Source: Falsiroseomonas bella (GTDB lineage Bacteria > Pseudomonadota > Alphaproteobacteria > Acetobacterales > Acetobacteraceae). Taken from it: a DNA stretch of 64,000 nt. The DNA is taken from contig NZ_QGNA01000001.1 in assembly GCF_003173615.1 (NCBI RefSeq), positions 806,001 to 870,000 on the forward strand. Direction: 5' to 3'. The notes beneath the pieces were generated by a model. It worked only from the letters and a program-made list of their open reading frames with translations. It was not told the DNA's origin and ran no database searches. A program made the position numbers and the translations under genes. The stretch's first letter is position 1. Every line of letters begins with the position of its first letter. Positions 1-11,253 of this stretch are shown here, piece by piece.

Positions 1-32
1 TGCCCCAGGACGCCCGAACCCCGATATTGGGG

Positions 33-132
33 GCGGAAGGTCGGCGACGGACGTGCCCCTCGCCAACCCGGTCAGGTCCGGAAGGAAGCAGCCGTAACGA
101 GTTCTCGCGCGGGTCGCCCGCCGGCCTTCCAC
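33..132 (+). ncRNA. ffs: Small bacterial signal recognition particle RNA (4.5S type)
   Basis: RNA scaffold of the signal recognition particle, which with Ffh targets nascent membrane proteins to FtsY. The conserved apical domain is visible at about 70-100: GGTCAGGTCCGGAAGGAAGC followed by AGCCGTAACGA. The ends close into a stem: GGAAGGTCGGCG at 35-46 pairs with CGCCGGCCTTCC at 119-130 with one G-U. About 100 nt is normal for the short Alu-less form. It lies just upstream of dnaX, a common alphaproteobacterial arrangement. The exact 5' and 3' ends are estimated from the stem. Confidence 0.93.
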
Positions 133-183
133 CCGGCCTTTTCCCACCCTGGCCCGACCGGCCCCCTCAGCGATCCCGGACCG

Positions 184-2076
<1,893 letters not shown>

Positions 2077-2082
2077 GACGCG

Positions 2083-2424
2083 ATGAAGAACCTCGGCAAC
2101 ATGCTGAAGCAGGCGCAGCAGATGCAGGCGCGCATGCAGGAGATGCAGGCGAAGCTGGAGGCGATGGAGGTGGAAGGCGCCTCCGGCGGCGGCATGGTGA
2201 AGGTCACGCTGTCCGGCAAGGGCGACCTGCGCCGCGTGGCGATCGACCCCTCGCTGATGACGGCGGACGAGAAGGAAGTGCTCGAGGACCTGCTCGTCGC
2301 CGCGCATGCGGATGCCAAGCAGAAGGTGGAATCCACCATGGCCGAGGAGATGCAGAAGGCCACCGCTGGGCTGAACATCCCGGGCGGCCTCGGTGGCCTT
2401 GGCGGCATGAAGCTGCCCTTCTGA
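2083..2424 (+). CDS. ybaB: YbaB/EbfC family nucleoid-associated protein
   Basis: Small DNA-binding protein of the YbaB/EbfC family, which binds DNA as a dimer and is encoded between dnaX and recR in many bacteria. The 113-aa product begins MKNLGNMLKQAQQMQARMQE, the Met/Gln-rich helix typical of the family, and ends in a Gly-rich LGGLGGMKLPF tail. It starts 6 bp after the dnaX stop, so the two are almost certainly cotranscribed. Family length is usually 100-115 aa, so this is complete. Its precise role in recombination or chromatin is not settled in the family. Confidence 0.95.
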   Translation: MKNLGNMLKQAQQMQARMQEMQAKLEAMEVEGASGGGMVKVTLSGKGDLRRVAIDPSLMTADEKEVLEDLLVAAHADAKQKVESTMAEEMQKATAGLNIPGGLGGLGGMKLPF

Positions 2425-2434
2425 CGTCCCGTCT

Positions 2435-2458
2435 CCCTCCCCCGCATGCGGGGGAGGG
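2435..2458. repeat. Perfect 24-bp palindrome between ybaB and recR
   Basis: CCCTCCCCCGC and GCGGGGGAGGG flank a central AT, so the whole 24 bp reads the same on both strands. It is followed by GTCGGGGTGGGGG rather than a T-run, so it is unlikely to be a simple intrinsic terminator. Its composition resembles the C-rich/G-rich arms of the larger intergenic repeats at 52.6 and 56.4 kb. It could act as an mRNA stem between ybaB and recR. Function is inferred only. Confidence 0.6.
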
Positions 2459-2491
2459 TCGGGGTGGGGGCGGCGCTCCCGCCGGCATCAC

Positions 2492-3094
2492 ATGACCGAT
2501 CTACCCAACGATCCCATTGAGCGCCTCATCGCGCTGCTGGCGAGGACGCCCGGCATGGGGCGGCGCAGCGCGCGCCGGGCCGTGCTGAAGATGCTGATGC
2601 GCCCGCAGGAGACGATGCTGCCGCTGGCCGAGGCGCTGACCGAAGCCGCGCGCGCCGTGCGCCCCTGCGAGACCTGCGGCAACCTCGACGCGCAGAGCCC
2701 CTGCGGCATCTGCCGCGACCCGCAGCGCGACCGCCACCTGGTCTGCGTGGTTGAGGGCGTCGCCGATCTCTGGGCGCTGGAACGCGCGCATGCGCATCGC
2801 GGGCTGTATCACGTGCTCGGCGGCGTCCTCTCGCCGCTGGCCGGCATCGGCCCGGAGGATCTCGCCGTCGGCCCGCTGCTGACGCGCATCGCCGCCGGCG
2901 GCGTGGAGGAGGTGATCATCGCGCTGCCGGCCACCGTGGATGGCACCGCGACCGCGCATTACCTGACGGACCGTCTGCGCCCTGCCGGAATCGCCGTCAC
3001 GCGCCTGGCGCAGGGCGTGCCGTTGGGCGGCGCGCTGGACGTGCTGGACGAGGGCACGCTGGCCGCCGCGCTGCGCGCGCGACGGCCGGCCTGA
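2492..3094 (+). CDS. recR: Recombination mediator protein RecR
   Basis: RecR acts with RecF and RecO to load RecA at gaps. The 200-aa product has the helix-hairpin-helix start LLARTPGMGRRSARR, a four-Cys zinc site (CETCGNLDAQSPCGIC, about residues 58-73), and a Toprim domain with VVEGVADLWALE and a C-terminal segment ending in GVPLGGALDVLDEGTL. This is the standard domain order and length. It is the third gene of the dnaX-ybaB-recR unit, separated from ybaB by 67 bp that hold a palindrome. It converges with the next gene with 2 bp between stop codons. Confidence 0.97.
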   Translation: MTDLPNDPIERLIALLARTPGMGRRSARRAVLKMLMRPQETMLPLAEALTEAARAVRPCETCGNLDAQSPCGICRDPQRDRHLVCVVEGVADLWALERAHAHRGLYHVLGGVLSPLAGIGPEDLAVGPLLTRIAAGGVEEVIIALPATVDGTATAHYLTDRLRPAGIAVTRLAQGVPLGGALDVLDEGTLAAALRARRPA

Positions 3095-3096
3095 GC

Positions 3097-3606
3097 TCAG
3101 ACGCCCGCGGTCTGGCCCGCGGCTTCGCGTTGCATGTAGCGGCGGATGGTGGGCTCCAGGTTCTGCGCGATCCACTCCGCCATGCGCTGCTCCTCCTGCA
3201 GGCTCTCCTGCAGCAGCGGCTGGGCGGCGCTGTCTCCCGCGGCGTCGGCCATGGTCTGCAGCGCGCGGTAGGTGGCGATCTCGTAGTGCTCGAAGGCGTA
3301 GTTGGCGAAGCTGTTCTTCACCACCTCGTCCTGCGCGATCGCGTGCCCCATCGCGGCCATGTTGCCCATGATGGTGGTGCCGATATCCTTGAGCGTGGAG
3401 GGCGAGGTGCCGAGCGCGTTCAGGATGCGGTCGATCCGCTGCTGCTGCCGGCGGCTTTCCTCGACATGCTCGCGCAGACGTTCCCGAAGCTCGGGGTAGT
3501 TCTCCAGCCTTTCGACTTGCCGCTGGCAGAGCTGGATGGCCTGCGCTTCCAGCGCATGCGCATCCTTCAGGCCGGCGATGTAGATGTCGCGAATGCTCGT
3601 GGCCAT
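3097..3606 (-). CDS. DUF892 (YciF-like) ferritin-like stress protein
   Basis: A 169-aa all-helical protein matching the DUF892/YciE-YciF family, a ferritin-like four-helix bundle group linked to general stress. Recognisable parts are the opening IRDIYIAGLKDAHALEAQAI, the paired acidic/His helices (ENYPELRERLREHVEE), and the FANYAFEHYEIATYRAL helix with Glu/His residues that bind a di-metal site in characterised relatives. The ATG at 3606 was chosen because AAAGGA lies about 10 bases upstream and the family start aligns there; the frame stays open further upstream but runs into the tRNA gene. It is monocistronic and convergent with recR. The substrate is unknown. Confidence 0.85.
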   Translation of the reverse strand: MATSIRDIYIAGLKDAHALEAQAIQLCQRQVERLENYPELRERLREHVEESRRQQQRIDRILNALGTSPSTLKDIGTTIMGNMAAMGHAIAQDEVVKNSFANYAFEHYEIATYRALQTMADAAGDSAAQPLLQESLQEEQRMAEWIAQNLEPTIRRYMQREAAGQTAGV

Positions 3607-3708
3607 GCGCCGTGGTCCTTTCGCAGGGGGTGCGGGGGGAACGGCAGACCGACCCCACCGGTTCCGCCCCTCGCGCGGCGCGGCGGGGCCGTGGTAGCAT
3701 GTTGGCGA

Positions 3709-3782
3709 GTTCCCGTAGCTCAGCTGGATAGAGCACCAGATTCCTAATCTGGGGGCCGTGGGTTCGAATCCCGCCGGGAACA
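3709..3782 (+). tRNA. tRNA-Arg (anticodon CCT)
   Basis: A cloverleaf can be drawn by eye: acceptor GTTCCCG with CGGGAAC, D arm GCTCAGCTGGATAGAGC, anticodon stem CCAGA/TCTGG around the loop TTCCTAA, T arm GTGGG-TTCGAAT-CCCGC, discriminator A. The anticodon CCT reads AGG, a rare codon in such a GC-rich genome. CCA is not encoded. The 3' end of this gene is copied twice in the tandem repeat that follows immediately. Confidence 0.95.
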
Positions 3783-3783
3783 C

Positions 3784-3947
3784 TTCCGCCGACTTCAGCG
3801 CTGCGAACCCACGGTTTCGGTGTCGCCCGCCTGCGGCGGGACGGTTCGAATCCCGCCGGCAACACTTCCGCCGACTTCAGCGCTGCGAACCCACGGTTTC
3901 GGTGTCGCCCGCCTGCGGCGGGACGGTTCGAATCCCGCCGGCAACAC
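3784..3947 (+). repeat. Two perfect 82-bp tandem copies, each ending in a tRNA-Arg 3' end
   Basis: Bases 3784-3865 and 3866-3947 are identical. Each ends with a 23-nt copy of the tRNA-Arg T arm and acceptor 3' strand; it differs from the gene at one position (GCCGGCAACAC instead of GCCGGGAACAC). The tRNA plus repeats therefore read as three copies of the tRNA 3' end at an 82-bp period. Each unit also holds CGAACCCACGG, the reverse complement of the tRNA's CCGTGGGTTCG, and a CCCGC-CTGCG-GCGGG hairpin. The block ends in a CACTTTTTTCGTTTTCG T-rich stretch at about 3945-3961 that may terminate the tRNA transcript. Confidence 0.95.
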
Positions 3948-4043
3948 TTTTTTCGTTTTCGATCCCGCAATTTTCGCGCTCGCGCCTCAGCCGGGCGGGT
4001 GGGATCCCGCGCGGACACCACGTCACCGGCACGCTTCAGCCGC

Positions 4044-4499
4044 TCACCCCTTCGAATGGCCGTCAGGCTTCAGCCGGCTCAGCACGTACAGCGTCAGCAC
4101 CGTGAAGACCGCGATCACCACCGCCACGTCATAGGCCGAGAGCGCCACCGCGATCCCGATTGCGCCCGTGGCCCAGAGGGACGCGGCCGTGGCCGTGCCA
4201 TGCACCTCGCCGCCGCCCTTCAGGATCGCACCGCCGCCGATGAAGCCGATGCCCGTGATCACGCCCTCGATCACGCGCGCGACGGCCTCCGGTTCGCCGG
4301 CGGTCACATGCTCGGTGGCGAGGACGAAGCCGCAGGAGGCCACGGCGACGAGCGGAAAGGTGCGCAACCCGGCGCTGCGATCCTCCCGCTCGCGGTTCCA
4401 GCCGATCAGGAAGGCGAGCGCATAGGCGATCGCGAGGTCGCGCACCTCCGGCAGGAAGGACAAATGCCGCACGGAGGGCAGCAGCTCCGAAAGGTCCAT
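4044..4499 (-). CDS. MgtC/SapB family membrane protein
   Basis: A 151-aa integral membrane protein of the MgtC/SapB family, associated with Mg2+ stress and, in pathogens, with inhibition of the F-type ATP synthase. It carries the family signature: LAFLIGWNRERE, then AGLRTFPLVAVASCGFVLA, and GVITGIGFIGGGAILK, with about four to five hydrophobic segments and the ATAASLWATGAIG helix. It lacks the long C-terminal ACT-like domain of Salmonella MgtC, like most environmental SapB proteins. It lies downstream of obgE and DUF3008 on the same strand with a 48-bp gap, so it may be independent. Confidence 0.92.
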   Translation of the reverse strand: MDLSELLPSVRHLSFLPEVRDLAIAYALAFLIGWNREREDRSAGLRTFPLVAVASCGFVLATEHVTAGEPEAVARVIEGVITGIGFIGGGAILKGGGEVHGTATAASLWATGAIGIAVALSAYDVAVVIAVFTVLTLYVLSRLKPDGHSKG

Positions 4500-4547
4500 C
4501 CGCCGCTAACCCGTTGCGCGGCAGGCCGTTCCGCGCGCCCCGCGCGG

Positions 4548-4736
4548 TCAGTGCCGGGTCGCGCGCCGCGGCAGCTTGCTGCGCTTGGCACTGGCCAAGT
4601 CGTGCAATTCCTTCTCGCTCATGGACTCGGCCATGCCCTTCGAGGCGCCCTTCAGGCTGGACTTGGGCGTCTCTCCGCGCTTCGCGGACAGGGCGGCGCC
4701 GGCCGCCATCTGCTGCTTCTTCGACTTCGCAGGCAT
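4548..4736 (-). CDS. DUF3008 family small protein
   Basis: A 62-aa, very basic, Ser/Lys/Ala-rich protein that reads MPAKSKKQQMAAGAALSAKR at its start and carries SSLKGASKGMAESMSEKEL, the conserved core of DUF3008. The family is small, widespread in Proteobacteria and of unknown function. The start at 4736 gives the family-typical MPAKSKKQQ opening; longer readings in the same frame have no family match. It sits 85 bp downstream of obgE on the same strand, so it could be cotranscribed with the ribosome-assembly operon, though that is only suggested by position. Confidence 0.85.
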   Translation of the reverse strand: MPAKSKKQQMAAGAALSAKRGETPKSSLKGASKGMAESMSEKELHDLASAKRSKLPRRATRH

Positions 4737-4821
4737 CGCGCGTTCCTCCGCTGCCACCCCCGACCGAGGGGGGCGTTGCGGCACAACGCACCGGGCGCGC
4801 GGCCGCTTCGCGGCGCGGCCC

Positions 4822-6160
<1,339 letters not shown>

Positions 6161-6185
6161 GGTGGGGTGCTCCCTTAGCTCTGCG

Positions 6186-6503
6186 TCAGGCCGCCGCGAT
6201 CTCGGCGATCTTCAGCACGGTCTGGTGCTGGCGGTGGCCGTTCTTCCGGCGGCTGTTCTGCCGGCGGCGCTTCTTGAAGATGATGACCTTGTCGCCGCGG
6301 GTCTGCTCGACGACGGTCGCGGTCACCTTCGCGCCCGGGACGGTCGGCGCGCCGAGGGTCACGCCGGCATCGGTGCCGATGGCCAGGACGTCGTGGAAGG
6401 TGATGGTGGCGCCGGGCTCGGCCTCGAGCTTCTCGACGGTGAGCACGGCGTCGGGGGTGACGCGGTACTGCTTGCCGCCGGTGCGGATCACTGCGTAGGT
6501 CAT
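6186..6503 (-). CDS. rplU: 50S ribosomal protein L21
   Basis: Large-subunit protein binding 23S rRNA. The 105-aa product starts [20 protein letters not shown] and holds the family motif [10 protein letters not shown] near the C-terminus together with a lysine/arginine-rich [16 protein letters not shown] patch. Length fits the family (about 100-105 aa). It is the first gene of the rplU-rpmA-obgE operon; the promoter and leader should lie in the 230 bp between 6504 and the tRNA-Ser gene. Confidence 0.98.
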   Translation of the reverse strand: MTYAVIRTGGKQYRVTPDAVLTVEKLEAEPGATITFHDVLAIGTDAGVTLGAPTVPGAKVTATVVEQTRGDKVIIFKKRRRQNSRRKNGHRQHQTVLKIAEIAAA

Positions 6504-6734
6504 TGCTCGCGCTCGGGCTTTCGGGGTCCGGTGCTTCGGTCTGTCCGGGCTGGCGCCCGGTTGGTCTGGATCGGCCGCACCTGGCCGGTGCCGGCCAAAC
6601 GCAACCGCCGGCGGCCGCGGGGCCTGCCGGAGGAGCGGGCGTATAGCGGTCGCGGCCGGCGGGAGTCAACGTCGCGGACGCACAGGCGAGTTGCCAGCGC
6701 GCCGCGCCGCTTCTATACCGCGCCGCCCACCTGC

Positions 6735-6821
6735 GGAGAGGTGGCAGAGTGGTCGATCGCGTCGGTCTCGAAAACCGAAGTCCGTGCAAGCGGACCGTGG
6801 GTTCGAATCCCACCCTCTCCG
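6735..6821 (+). tRNA. tRNA-Ser (anticodon CGA)
   Basis: Acceptor GGAGAGG pairs with CCTCTCC. The anticodon stem TCGGT/ACCGA encloses CTCGAAA, giving anticodon CGA (reads TCG). A long class II variable arm (GTCCGTGCAAGCGGAC) identifies serine. The T arm is GTGGG-TTCGAAT-CCCAC and the discriminator is G. CCA is not encoded. It is divergent from rplU. Confidence 0.95.
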
Positions 6822-6968
6822 TTCCTGCCCGACACCGGCGCCGGCATGACATGCAGCGCCTGTACCTGTCCCTGCAGCGTCGAGGCCAGAGCCCGAGGCA
6901 GCGCGCGGCGCAAAGCCCGCGGCTGCAAATCCGACCTGGATGCTTGAAAAAGGTGCGCCGGGCGCTGG

Positions 6969-7040
<72 letters not shown>

Positions 7041-7147
7041 GCGCGACCCGGCGCCTATAGCGGCCCCCGGGCCCGCCGGCAACCTCCGTGGCCGCCACGC
7101 CCCCGCGCCTGCCGCTGTCCGGCGGAGGATGCTACGCTTTTCGGAAC

Positions 7148-8200
7148 ATGCTGCGCCGCACCTTGCTCCTCCTCGCCGTGGCAGCCCTGGGCGCGGGGGC
7201 TTGGTGGGCCTGGCGGGCGCTGCCGCCGCGGGTCGCCATCGCCGTCGCCACCACCGGCCCCGCGCTCGAAGCCGTCTACGCCACCGGCTCGGTGGAGCCC
7301 GTCCACTGGGCCCGCGTCGGCCCTGCCACCCGCGCCCGCATCACGGAGGTGCTGGTCCAGGAAGGAGAGAGGGTCACCGAAGGCCAGGCCCTGGCCCGCC
7401 TCGACGCACGCCAGGCCGAGCTTCTTGCACGCGAGGCCGAGGCGCGCGCCCGCTTCGCGGATGACGACCTGACCCGCACCCGCACCCTCGTCACCCGCGA
7501 CATCGCCGCCCGCGCCACGCTGGAACGCGCCGAGCGCGACGCCCGCGCCGCCCGCGCCGCGGCAGACGCCCTGGTGCAGCGGCTCGAGGATTTCGTCGTC
7601 CGCGCGCCCACCGACGGCCTCGTGCTGCGGCGCGACGCGGAGGTGGGCGAGGTGGTGGACACCCCGGCCTCCCTGTTCTGGATCGGCGAGCCGCGTCCGC
7701 TGCGCGTCACTGCCGAGGTTGACGAGGAGGACATCGCGCGCATCGAGCCCGGCCAGCGCGTGCTGCTGCGCGCCGACGCCTTCGCCGCGCGCGTTCTGAC
7801 AGGGGAGGTGGCGCAGATCACGCCCAAGGGCGACACCACGCGCAAGGCCTATCGCGTGCGCCTCGCCCTGCCCGACGATACGCCGCTGCTGATCGGCATG
7901 ACCGTGGAGGCCAACATCGTCCTGCGCGAGACGCCCGATGCCGTGCTGGTGCCGCCGGCCGCCGTGGTGCTGCCCTCGGCCGGGCGCGGCGTGGCCGCGG
8001 CGCCCCTCCGGCCCGGCGCCACCCGCACCGGCACGGTCTGGGTGGTGGTGAAGGAAGCCGCGCAGCGCCGCCAGGTGGAGATCGGCGTGCAGGGTCCGCG
8101 CGCCACCGAGATCCGCCGCGGCGTCGCGGCCGGCGAGGCGGTGATCCTCGACCCGCCCGAAAGCCTGCGCGACGGCCACGCGATCAGGCTCAGGCCATGA
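7148..8200 (+). CDS. HlyD/RND-type periplasmic adaptor of an ABC exporter
   Basis: Membrane-fusion (adaptor) subunit linking an inner-membrane ABC transporter to the periplasm. The 350-aa product has an N-terminal membrane anchor (LLLLAVAALGAGAWWAWRAL), a biotinyl-lipoyl half (GSVEPVHWARVGPATRARIT, then ERVTEGQALARLD), an Ala/Arg-rich coiled-coil hairpin around residues 95-145, the second lipoyl half (VRAPTDGLVLRRDAEVGEVV) and a beta-barrel region. The start at 7148 puts the hydrophobic anchor at the N-terminus; an ATG at 7088 would add 20 non-conserved residues. It overlaps the permease by 4 bp (ATGA), so the three genes form one operon. Confidence 0.9.
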   Translation: MLRRTLLLLAVAALGAGAWWAWRALPPRVAIAVATTGPALEAVYATGSVEPVHWARVGPATRARITEVLVQEGERVTEGQALARLDARQAELLAREAEARARFADDDLTRTRTLVTRDIAARATLERAERDARAARAAADALVQRLEDFVVRAPTDGLVLRRDAEVGEVVDTPASLFWIGEPRPLRVTAEVDEEDIARIEPGQRVLLRADAFAARVLTGEVAQITPKGDTTRKAYRVRLALPDDTPLLIGMTVEANIVLRETPDAVLVPPAAVVLPSAGRGVAAAPLRPGATRTGTVWVVVKEAAQRRQVEIGVQGPRATEIRRGVAAGEAVILDPPESLRDGHAIRLRP

Positions 8201-9441
8201 ACCTGATCCTGGAGCTCGCCCGCGGGATGCTGCGCCGGCGCCGCCGGCAGACCATCGTCTCGGTCTCCGGCGTGGCGCTCGGCGTCGCCTTCTTCATCGC
8301 CATCGCCGCGCTGATGCGTGGCTTCCAGACCTACTTCGTCAACCAGATCATCGATGTCGCGCCGCACATCACGATCAAGGACGAAACCCGCCTTCCGCCC
8401 GCGCAAGCCGCCGAGATCATGGTGACCGACGGCGCCGTGCAGGTGCATGGCGTGAAGCCGCGCGACCGCATCCGCGGCATTCGCGCGGCCGGCGACAAGC
8501 TCGCGATCCTGGAAGCGATGGATGGCGTCGCCGCCGCGCCCGTTCTGCAGGGCCAGGCGCTGCTGCGCTACGGGTCGCGCGACGTCTCGGCCGTCATCAC
8601 GGGGATCGATCCCGCGCGCCATGTCCGCGTCTCCAACATCGAGAAGGACATGACCGCGGGGCGACTCGAGGATCTGCGCAGCACCGCGAACGGGATCGTC
8701 ATCGGCGAGGGGCTCGCCTTCAAGCTCGGCGTGAAGATGGGCGACACCATCTCCGCCGTGTCGCCGTCCGGCGTCGCGCTGTCCATGAAGGTGGTCGGGC
8801 TGTTCCGCACCGGCATCCAGCAGGTGGACCAGTCCAACGGCTTCGCGCTGCTGAAGGTGAACCAGGTGCTGCAGGACCGGCCGAACGTGGTGAACCAGAT
8901 CCTGCTGCGCCTGGCCGACGTGACGCGCGCCGAGCCGCTGGCCCGCCAGATCGAGGCGCGCTTCGGCGAACGCACCGAAAGCTGGGAGGAGCAGAACCAG
9001 AACATCCTCACCGTCTTCGTGATCCAGAACGCGATCATGTATTCGGTGACGGGCGCGATCCTGCTGGTCGCCGCCTTCGGCATCTACAACATCATCTCCA
9101 CCGTCGTGTTCGAGAAGACGCGCGATATCGCCATCCTGAAGTCGCTCGGCTTCACCGAGGGCGACATCCAGCGCCTGTTCCTGGTGCAGGGCATCATCGC
9201 CGGCCTGCTCGGCGCCATCGCCGGCTGCCTGCTCGGCGCGCTGATGGTGGAGGCGCTGGCGCAGATCCGCTTCAACGTGAACACGCCGGCCGGCAACGAC
9301 CGCTTCATCCTGGCGCGCGACTGGCGCGTCTATGTGGCGGCCAGCATCTTCGCCGTGCTCGCCGCCGGCATCGCGGCGGTGATCCCGGCGCGCCGCGCCA
9401 GCCGGCTCGATCCGGTGCAGGTCGTGCGCGGGGCGGCGTGA
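8197..9441 (+). CDS. ABC exporter permease (MacB/LolC-like FtsX fold)
   Basis: Inner-membrane permease of 414 aa. One transmembrane helix near residues 20-45 (VSVSGVALGVAFFIAIAALM) is followed by a large periplasmic MacB-PCD-like domain and then three C-terminal helices in the FtsX arrangement (NAIMYSVTGAILLVAAFGIY; LFLVQGIIAGLLGAIAGCLL; YVAASIFAVLAAGIAAVIPA). The cytoplasmic loop EKTRDIAILKSLGFTEGDI is the typical coupling segment. It is translationally coupled on both sides (4-bp overlaps with adaptor and ATPase). The exported substrate cannot be told from sequence. Confidence 0.92.
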   Translation: MNLILELARGMLRRRRRQTIVSVSGVALGVAFFIAIAALMRGFQTYFVNQIIDVAPHITIKDETRLPPAQAAEIMVTDGAVQVHGVKPRDRIRGIRAAGDKLAILEAMDGVAAAPVLQGQALLRYGSRDVSAVITGIDPARHVRVSNIEKDMTAGRLEDLRSTANGIVIGEGLAFKLGVKMGDTISAVSPSGVALSMKVVGLFRTGIQQVDQSNGFALLKVNQVLQDRPNVVNQILLRLADVTRAEPLARQIEARFGERTESWEEQNQNILTVFVIQNAIMYSVTGAILLVAAFGIYNIISTVVFEKTRDIAILKSLGFTEGDIQRLFLVQGIIAGLLGAIAGCLLGALMVEALAQIRFNVNTPAGNDRFILARDWRVYVAASIFAVLAAGIAAVIPARRASRLDPVQVVRGAA

Positions 9442-10154
9442 GCGACCATTCCGACGACCGCGCGCAGAAGCCGCCGCTGATCGAGGCGCGCGGCGTCACG
9501 CGCACCCTGCCGGAAGGCGTCACGCTGGTGCGCGACATCTCGCTCGCGATCGGGCCGGGCGAGTTCGTCGCGATCACCGGACCGTCCGGCTCCGGCAAGT
9601 CCTCGCTGCTGTATCTGCTCGGCCTGCTCGACCGCCCCACCTCCGGCGAGGTGCTGCTGGAAGGGCAGGACACCGCGCGGCTGCCGGCGAAGGAGATGGC
9701 GGCGCTGCGCCTCGCGCGGCTCGGCTTCGTGTTCCAGTTCCACTTCCTGCTGCCGGAGTTCAGCGCGCTCGACAACGTGCTCATCCCGATCCGCCGGCTC
9801 GGCCGCCTCAGTGACAAGGCGGGGCGGGAACGCGCGATGGCGCTGCTCGACACGCTCGGCCTGGCGGATGCCGCCCGAAAACTGCCGGAACAGCTCTCGG
9901 GCGGCATGCGCCAGCGCGCGGCCATCGCGCGGGCGCTGGCGAATGATCCGGCCCTGCTGCTGGCGGACGAGCCGACCGGCAACCTCGACACCAAGAACGC
10001 CGCCGCGGTGTTCGACACCTTCGCGCAGATGGTGGCGCGGGACGGACGCTCGGTCATCGTCGTCACCCACGATCCCGGCCTCGCCGCGCGCGCCACGCGG
10101 CAGGTGCATCTGGTGGACGGGCGCATCCTCTACGATGAGGCGACGCGCCGCTGA
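9438..10154 (+). CDS. ABC exporter ATP-binding protein (LolD/MacB type)
   Basis: ATPase of the exporter encoded just upstream. The 238-aa product has Walker A GPSGSGKSSLLYLLG, Q-loop FVFQFHFLLPEF, signature LSGGMRQRAAIARAL, Walker B LLLADEP and the switch His in VVTHDPG. Translation probably starts at GTG 9438, which overlaps the permease stop (GTGA). Together with the adaptor it makes a complete mechanotransmission-type exporter. A TolC-like outer membrane partner is not encoded nearby. It converges with the lipid kinase gene, leaving 16 bp between stops. Confidence 0.95.
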   Translation: MSDHSDDRAQKPPLIEARGVTRTLPEGVTLVRDISLAIGPGEFVAITGPSGSGKSSLLYLLGLLDRPTSGEVLLEGQDTARLPAKEMAALRLARLGFVFQFHFLLPEFSALDNVLIPIRRLGRLSDKAGRERAMALLDTLGLADAARKLPEQLSGGMRQRAAIARALANDPALLLADEPTGNLDTKNAAAVFDTFAQMVARDGRSVIVVTHDPGLAARATRQVHLVDGRILYDEATRR

Positions 10155-10170
10155 GGCGGCGTGCGACGCC

Positions 10171-11118
10171 TCACGGCACGACGATGCCGAGCGGCGACGG
10201 CGCGTCCGTCACCTCCACCGGCAGCAGCCCGGCCGGATCGCCATCCGCCTGCACCGGCACCGCGCCGGCGGCGGCAAGGCGGATGCGCCGCGCCGGCATG
10301 ATCTCCACGCCGGGCAGGCGCGGGATCAGCCCGAGCGGCAGCGCCGCGCCGGCCAGCGCCGCCTGCAGCGCGCCGCTGCGCCGGAACAGCACCAGCCGGA
10401 AGCCCGGCTCGGCGGCGCGCGCATCGGGCGCGATGCGGTAGCGCCCGGCATAGAGCCGGCCCTTCGTCACGATGGCGCTTGCCGCCGTCGTGGTCACGCC
10501 GTCGAAGGTCACGGCGATCGGCGGGAAGTCGTAGCGCGCCATCTGTCGCAGCGATTCCAGCACATAGGCCGCACGCCCGATGCGACGCTTGAGCCCGAGA
10601 TCGAGCCGCGCCACGACGGCCGCGTCGAAGCCGGCACCGAGCATCTGCACGAAGAGCCGCTCGCTGCCATCGGCGAACCGCGCCAGGCCTGGCCGCAGCG
10701 TCGCGATGCGCCCGGCTGCGATCACCGCCGCCGCGCGGTCCGGCGCCTGCGGCAGGCCGAGTTCCCAGGCCAGCACATTCGCCGTGCCGAGCGGCAGCAC
10801 GCCGAGCGCCGCGGCGCTGCCGGCAAGGCCCGCCGCGACCTCCGCGATCGTGCCGTCGCCGCCGGCGGCGACCACCAGCGGGACGCCGCGCGCGGCGGCG
10901 CTGCGCGCCAGCACGGCCGCGTCGCCCGGCCCGCGTGTCTCCGCGACCTGCGGCGCAAGCCCGCGTGCGCGCAGCGCGCCGAGCGCACGCGAGAGGCGGC
11001 GTTGCCGCCCGGCGCCGGCCGCCGGATTGAACACGATGAGCACGGGCGCCGCGTAGCGCCGCCACGTGACGATTCGCAAACGCTTTGCTGACGAGCGCGT
11101 GACATGCGATGCGCGCAT
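10171..11118 (-). CDS. Diacylglycerol/sphingosine kinase-like lipid kinase (YegS/DagK fold)
   Basis: A lipid kinase of the DAGK catalytic family. The N-terminal half has VLIVFNPAAGAGRQRRL and the nucleotide motif AAGGDGTIAEV, followed by VLPLGTANVLAWELG; the C-terminal half is the beta-sandwich domain with GAGFDAAVV. The true start is uncertain: ATG at 11118 gives 315 aa, while GTG at 11043 would begin directly at the conserved VLIVFNP strand, and an ATG at 11154 also stays open. It is divergently oriented from the LpxH-like gene, suggesting a shared intergenic control region, and lies beside envelope-lipid genes, which fits a lipid substrate. Confidence 0.88.
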   Translation of the reverse strand: MRASHVTRSSAKRLRIVTWRRYAAPVLIVFNPAAGAGRQRRLSRALGALRARGLAPQVAETRGPGDAAVLARSAAARGVPLVVAAGGDGTIAEVAAGLAGSAAALGVLPLGTANVLAWELGLPQAPDRAAAVIAAGRIATLRPGLARFADGSERLFVQMLGAGFDAAVVARLDLGLKRRIGRAAYVLESLRQMARYDFPPIAVTFDGVTTTAASAIVTKGRLYAGRYRIAPDARAAEPGFRLVLFRRSGALQAALAGAALPLGLIPRLPGVEIMPARRIRLAAAGAVPVQADGDPAGLLPVEVTDAPSPLGIVVP

Positions 11119-11253
11119 CGCTCCGCGGCCTGCCGCGCACAACACGTCATTCAAGATTCACGTCGAATCGTTGAGCGGTCGGCTAAAGCCCGCCCACGCA
11201 ACGGAAGCCGTCAGGCCGCGTTGCGCGGTGGTGGTGGCGGGAGCCGGACGGGC

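Noticed and set aside
3709..3947. Integrative element or att site at tRNA-Arg
   Set aside because: Copies of the tRNA 3' end are only 82 bp apart, with no integrase or cargo between them; the tandem perfect repeat indicates local duplication.
3784..3947. CRISPR-like array
   Set aside because: Only two contiguous identical units without variable spacers and no cas genes in the window.
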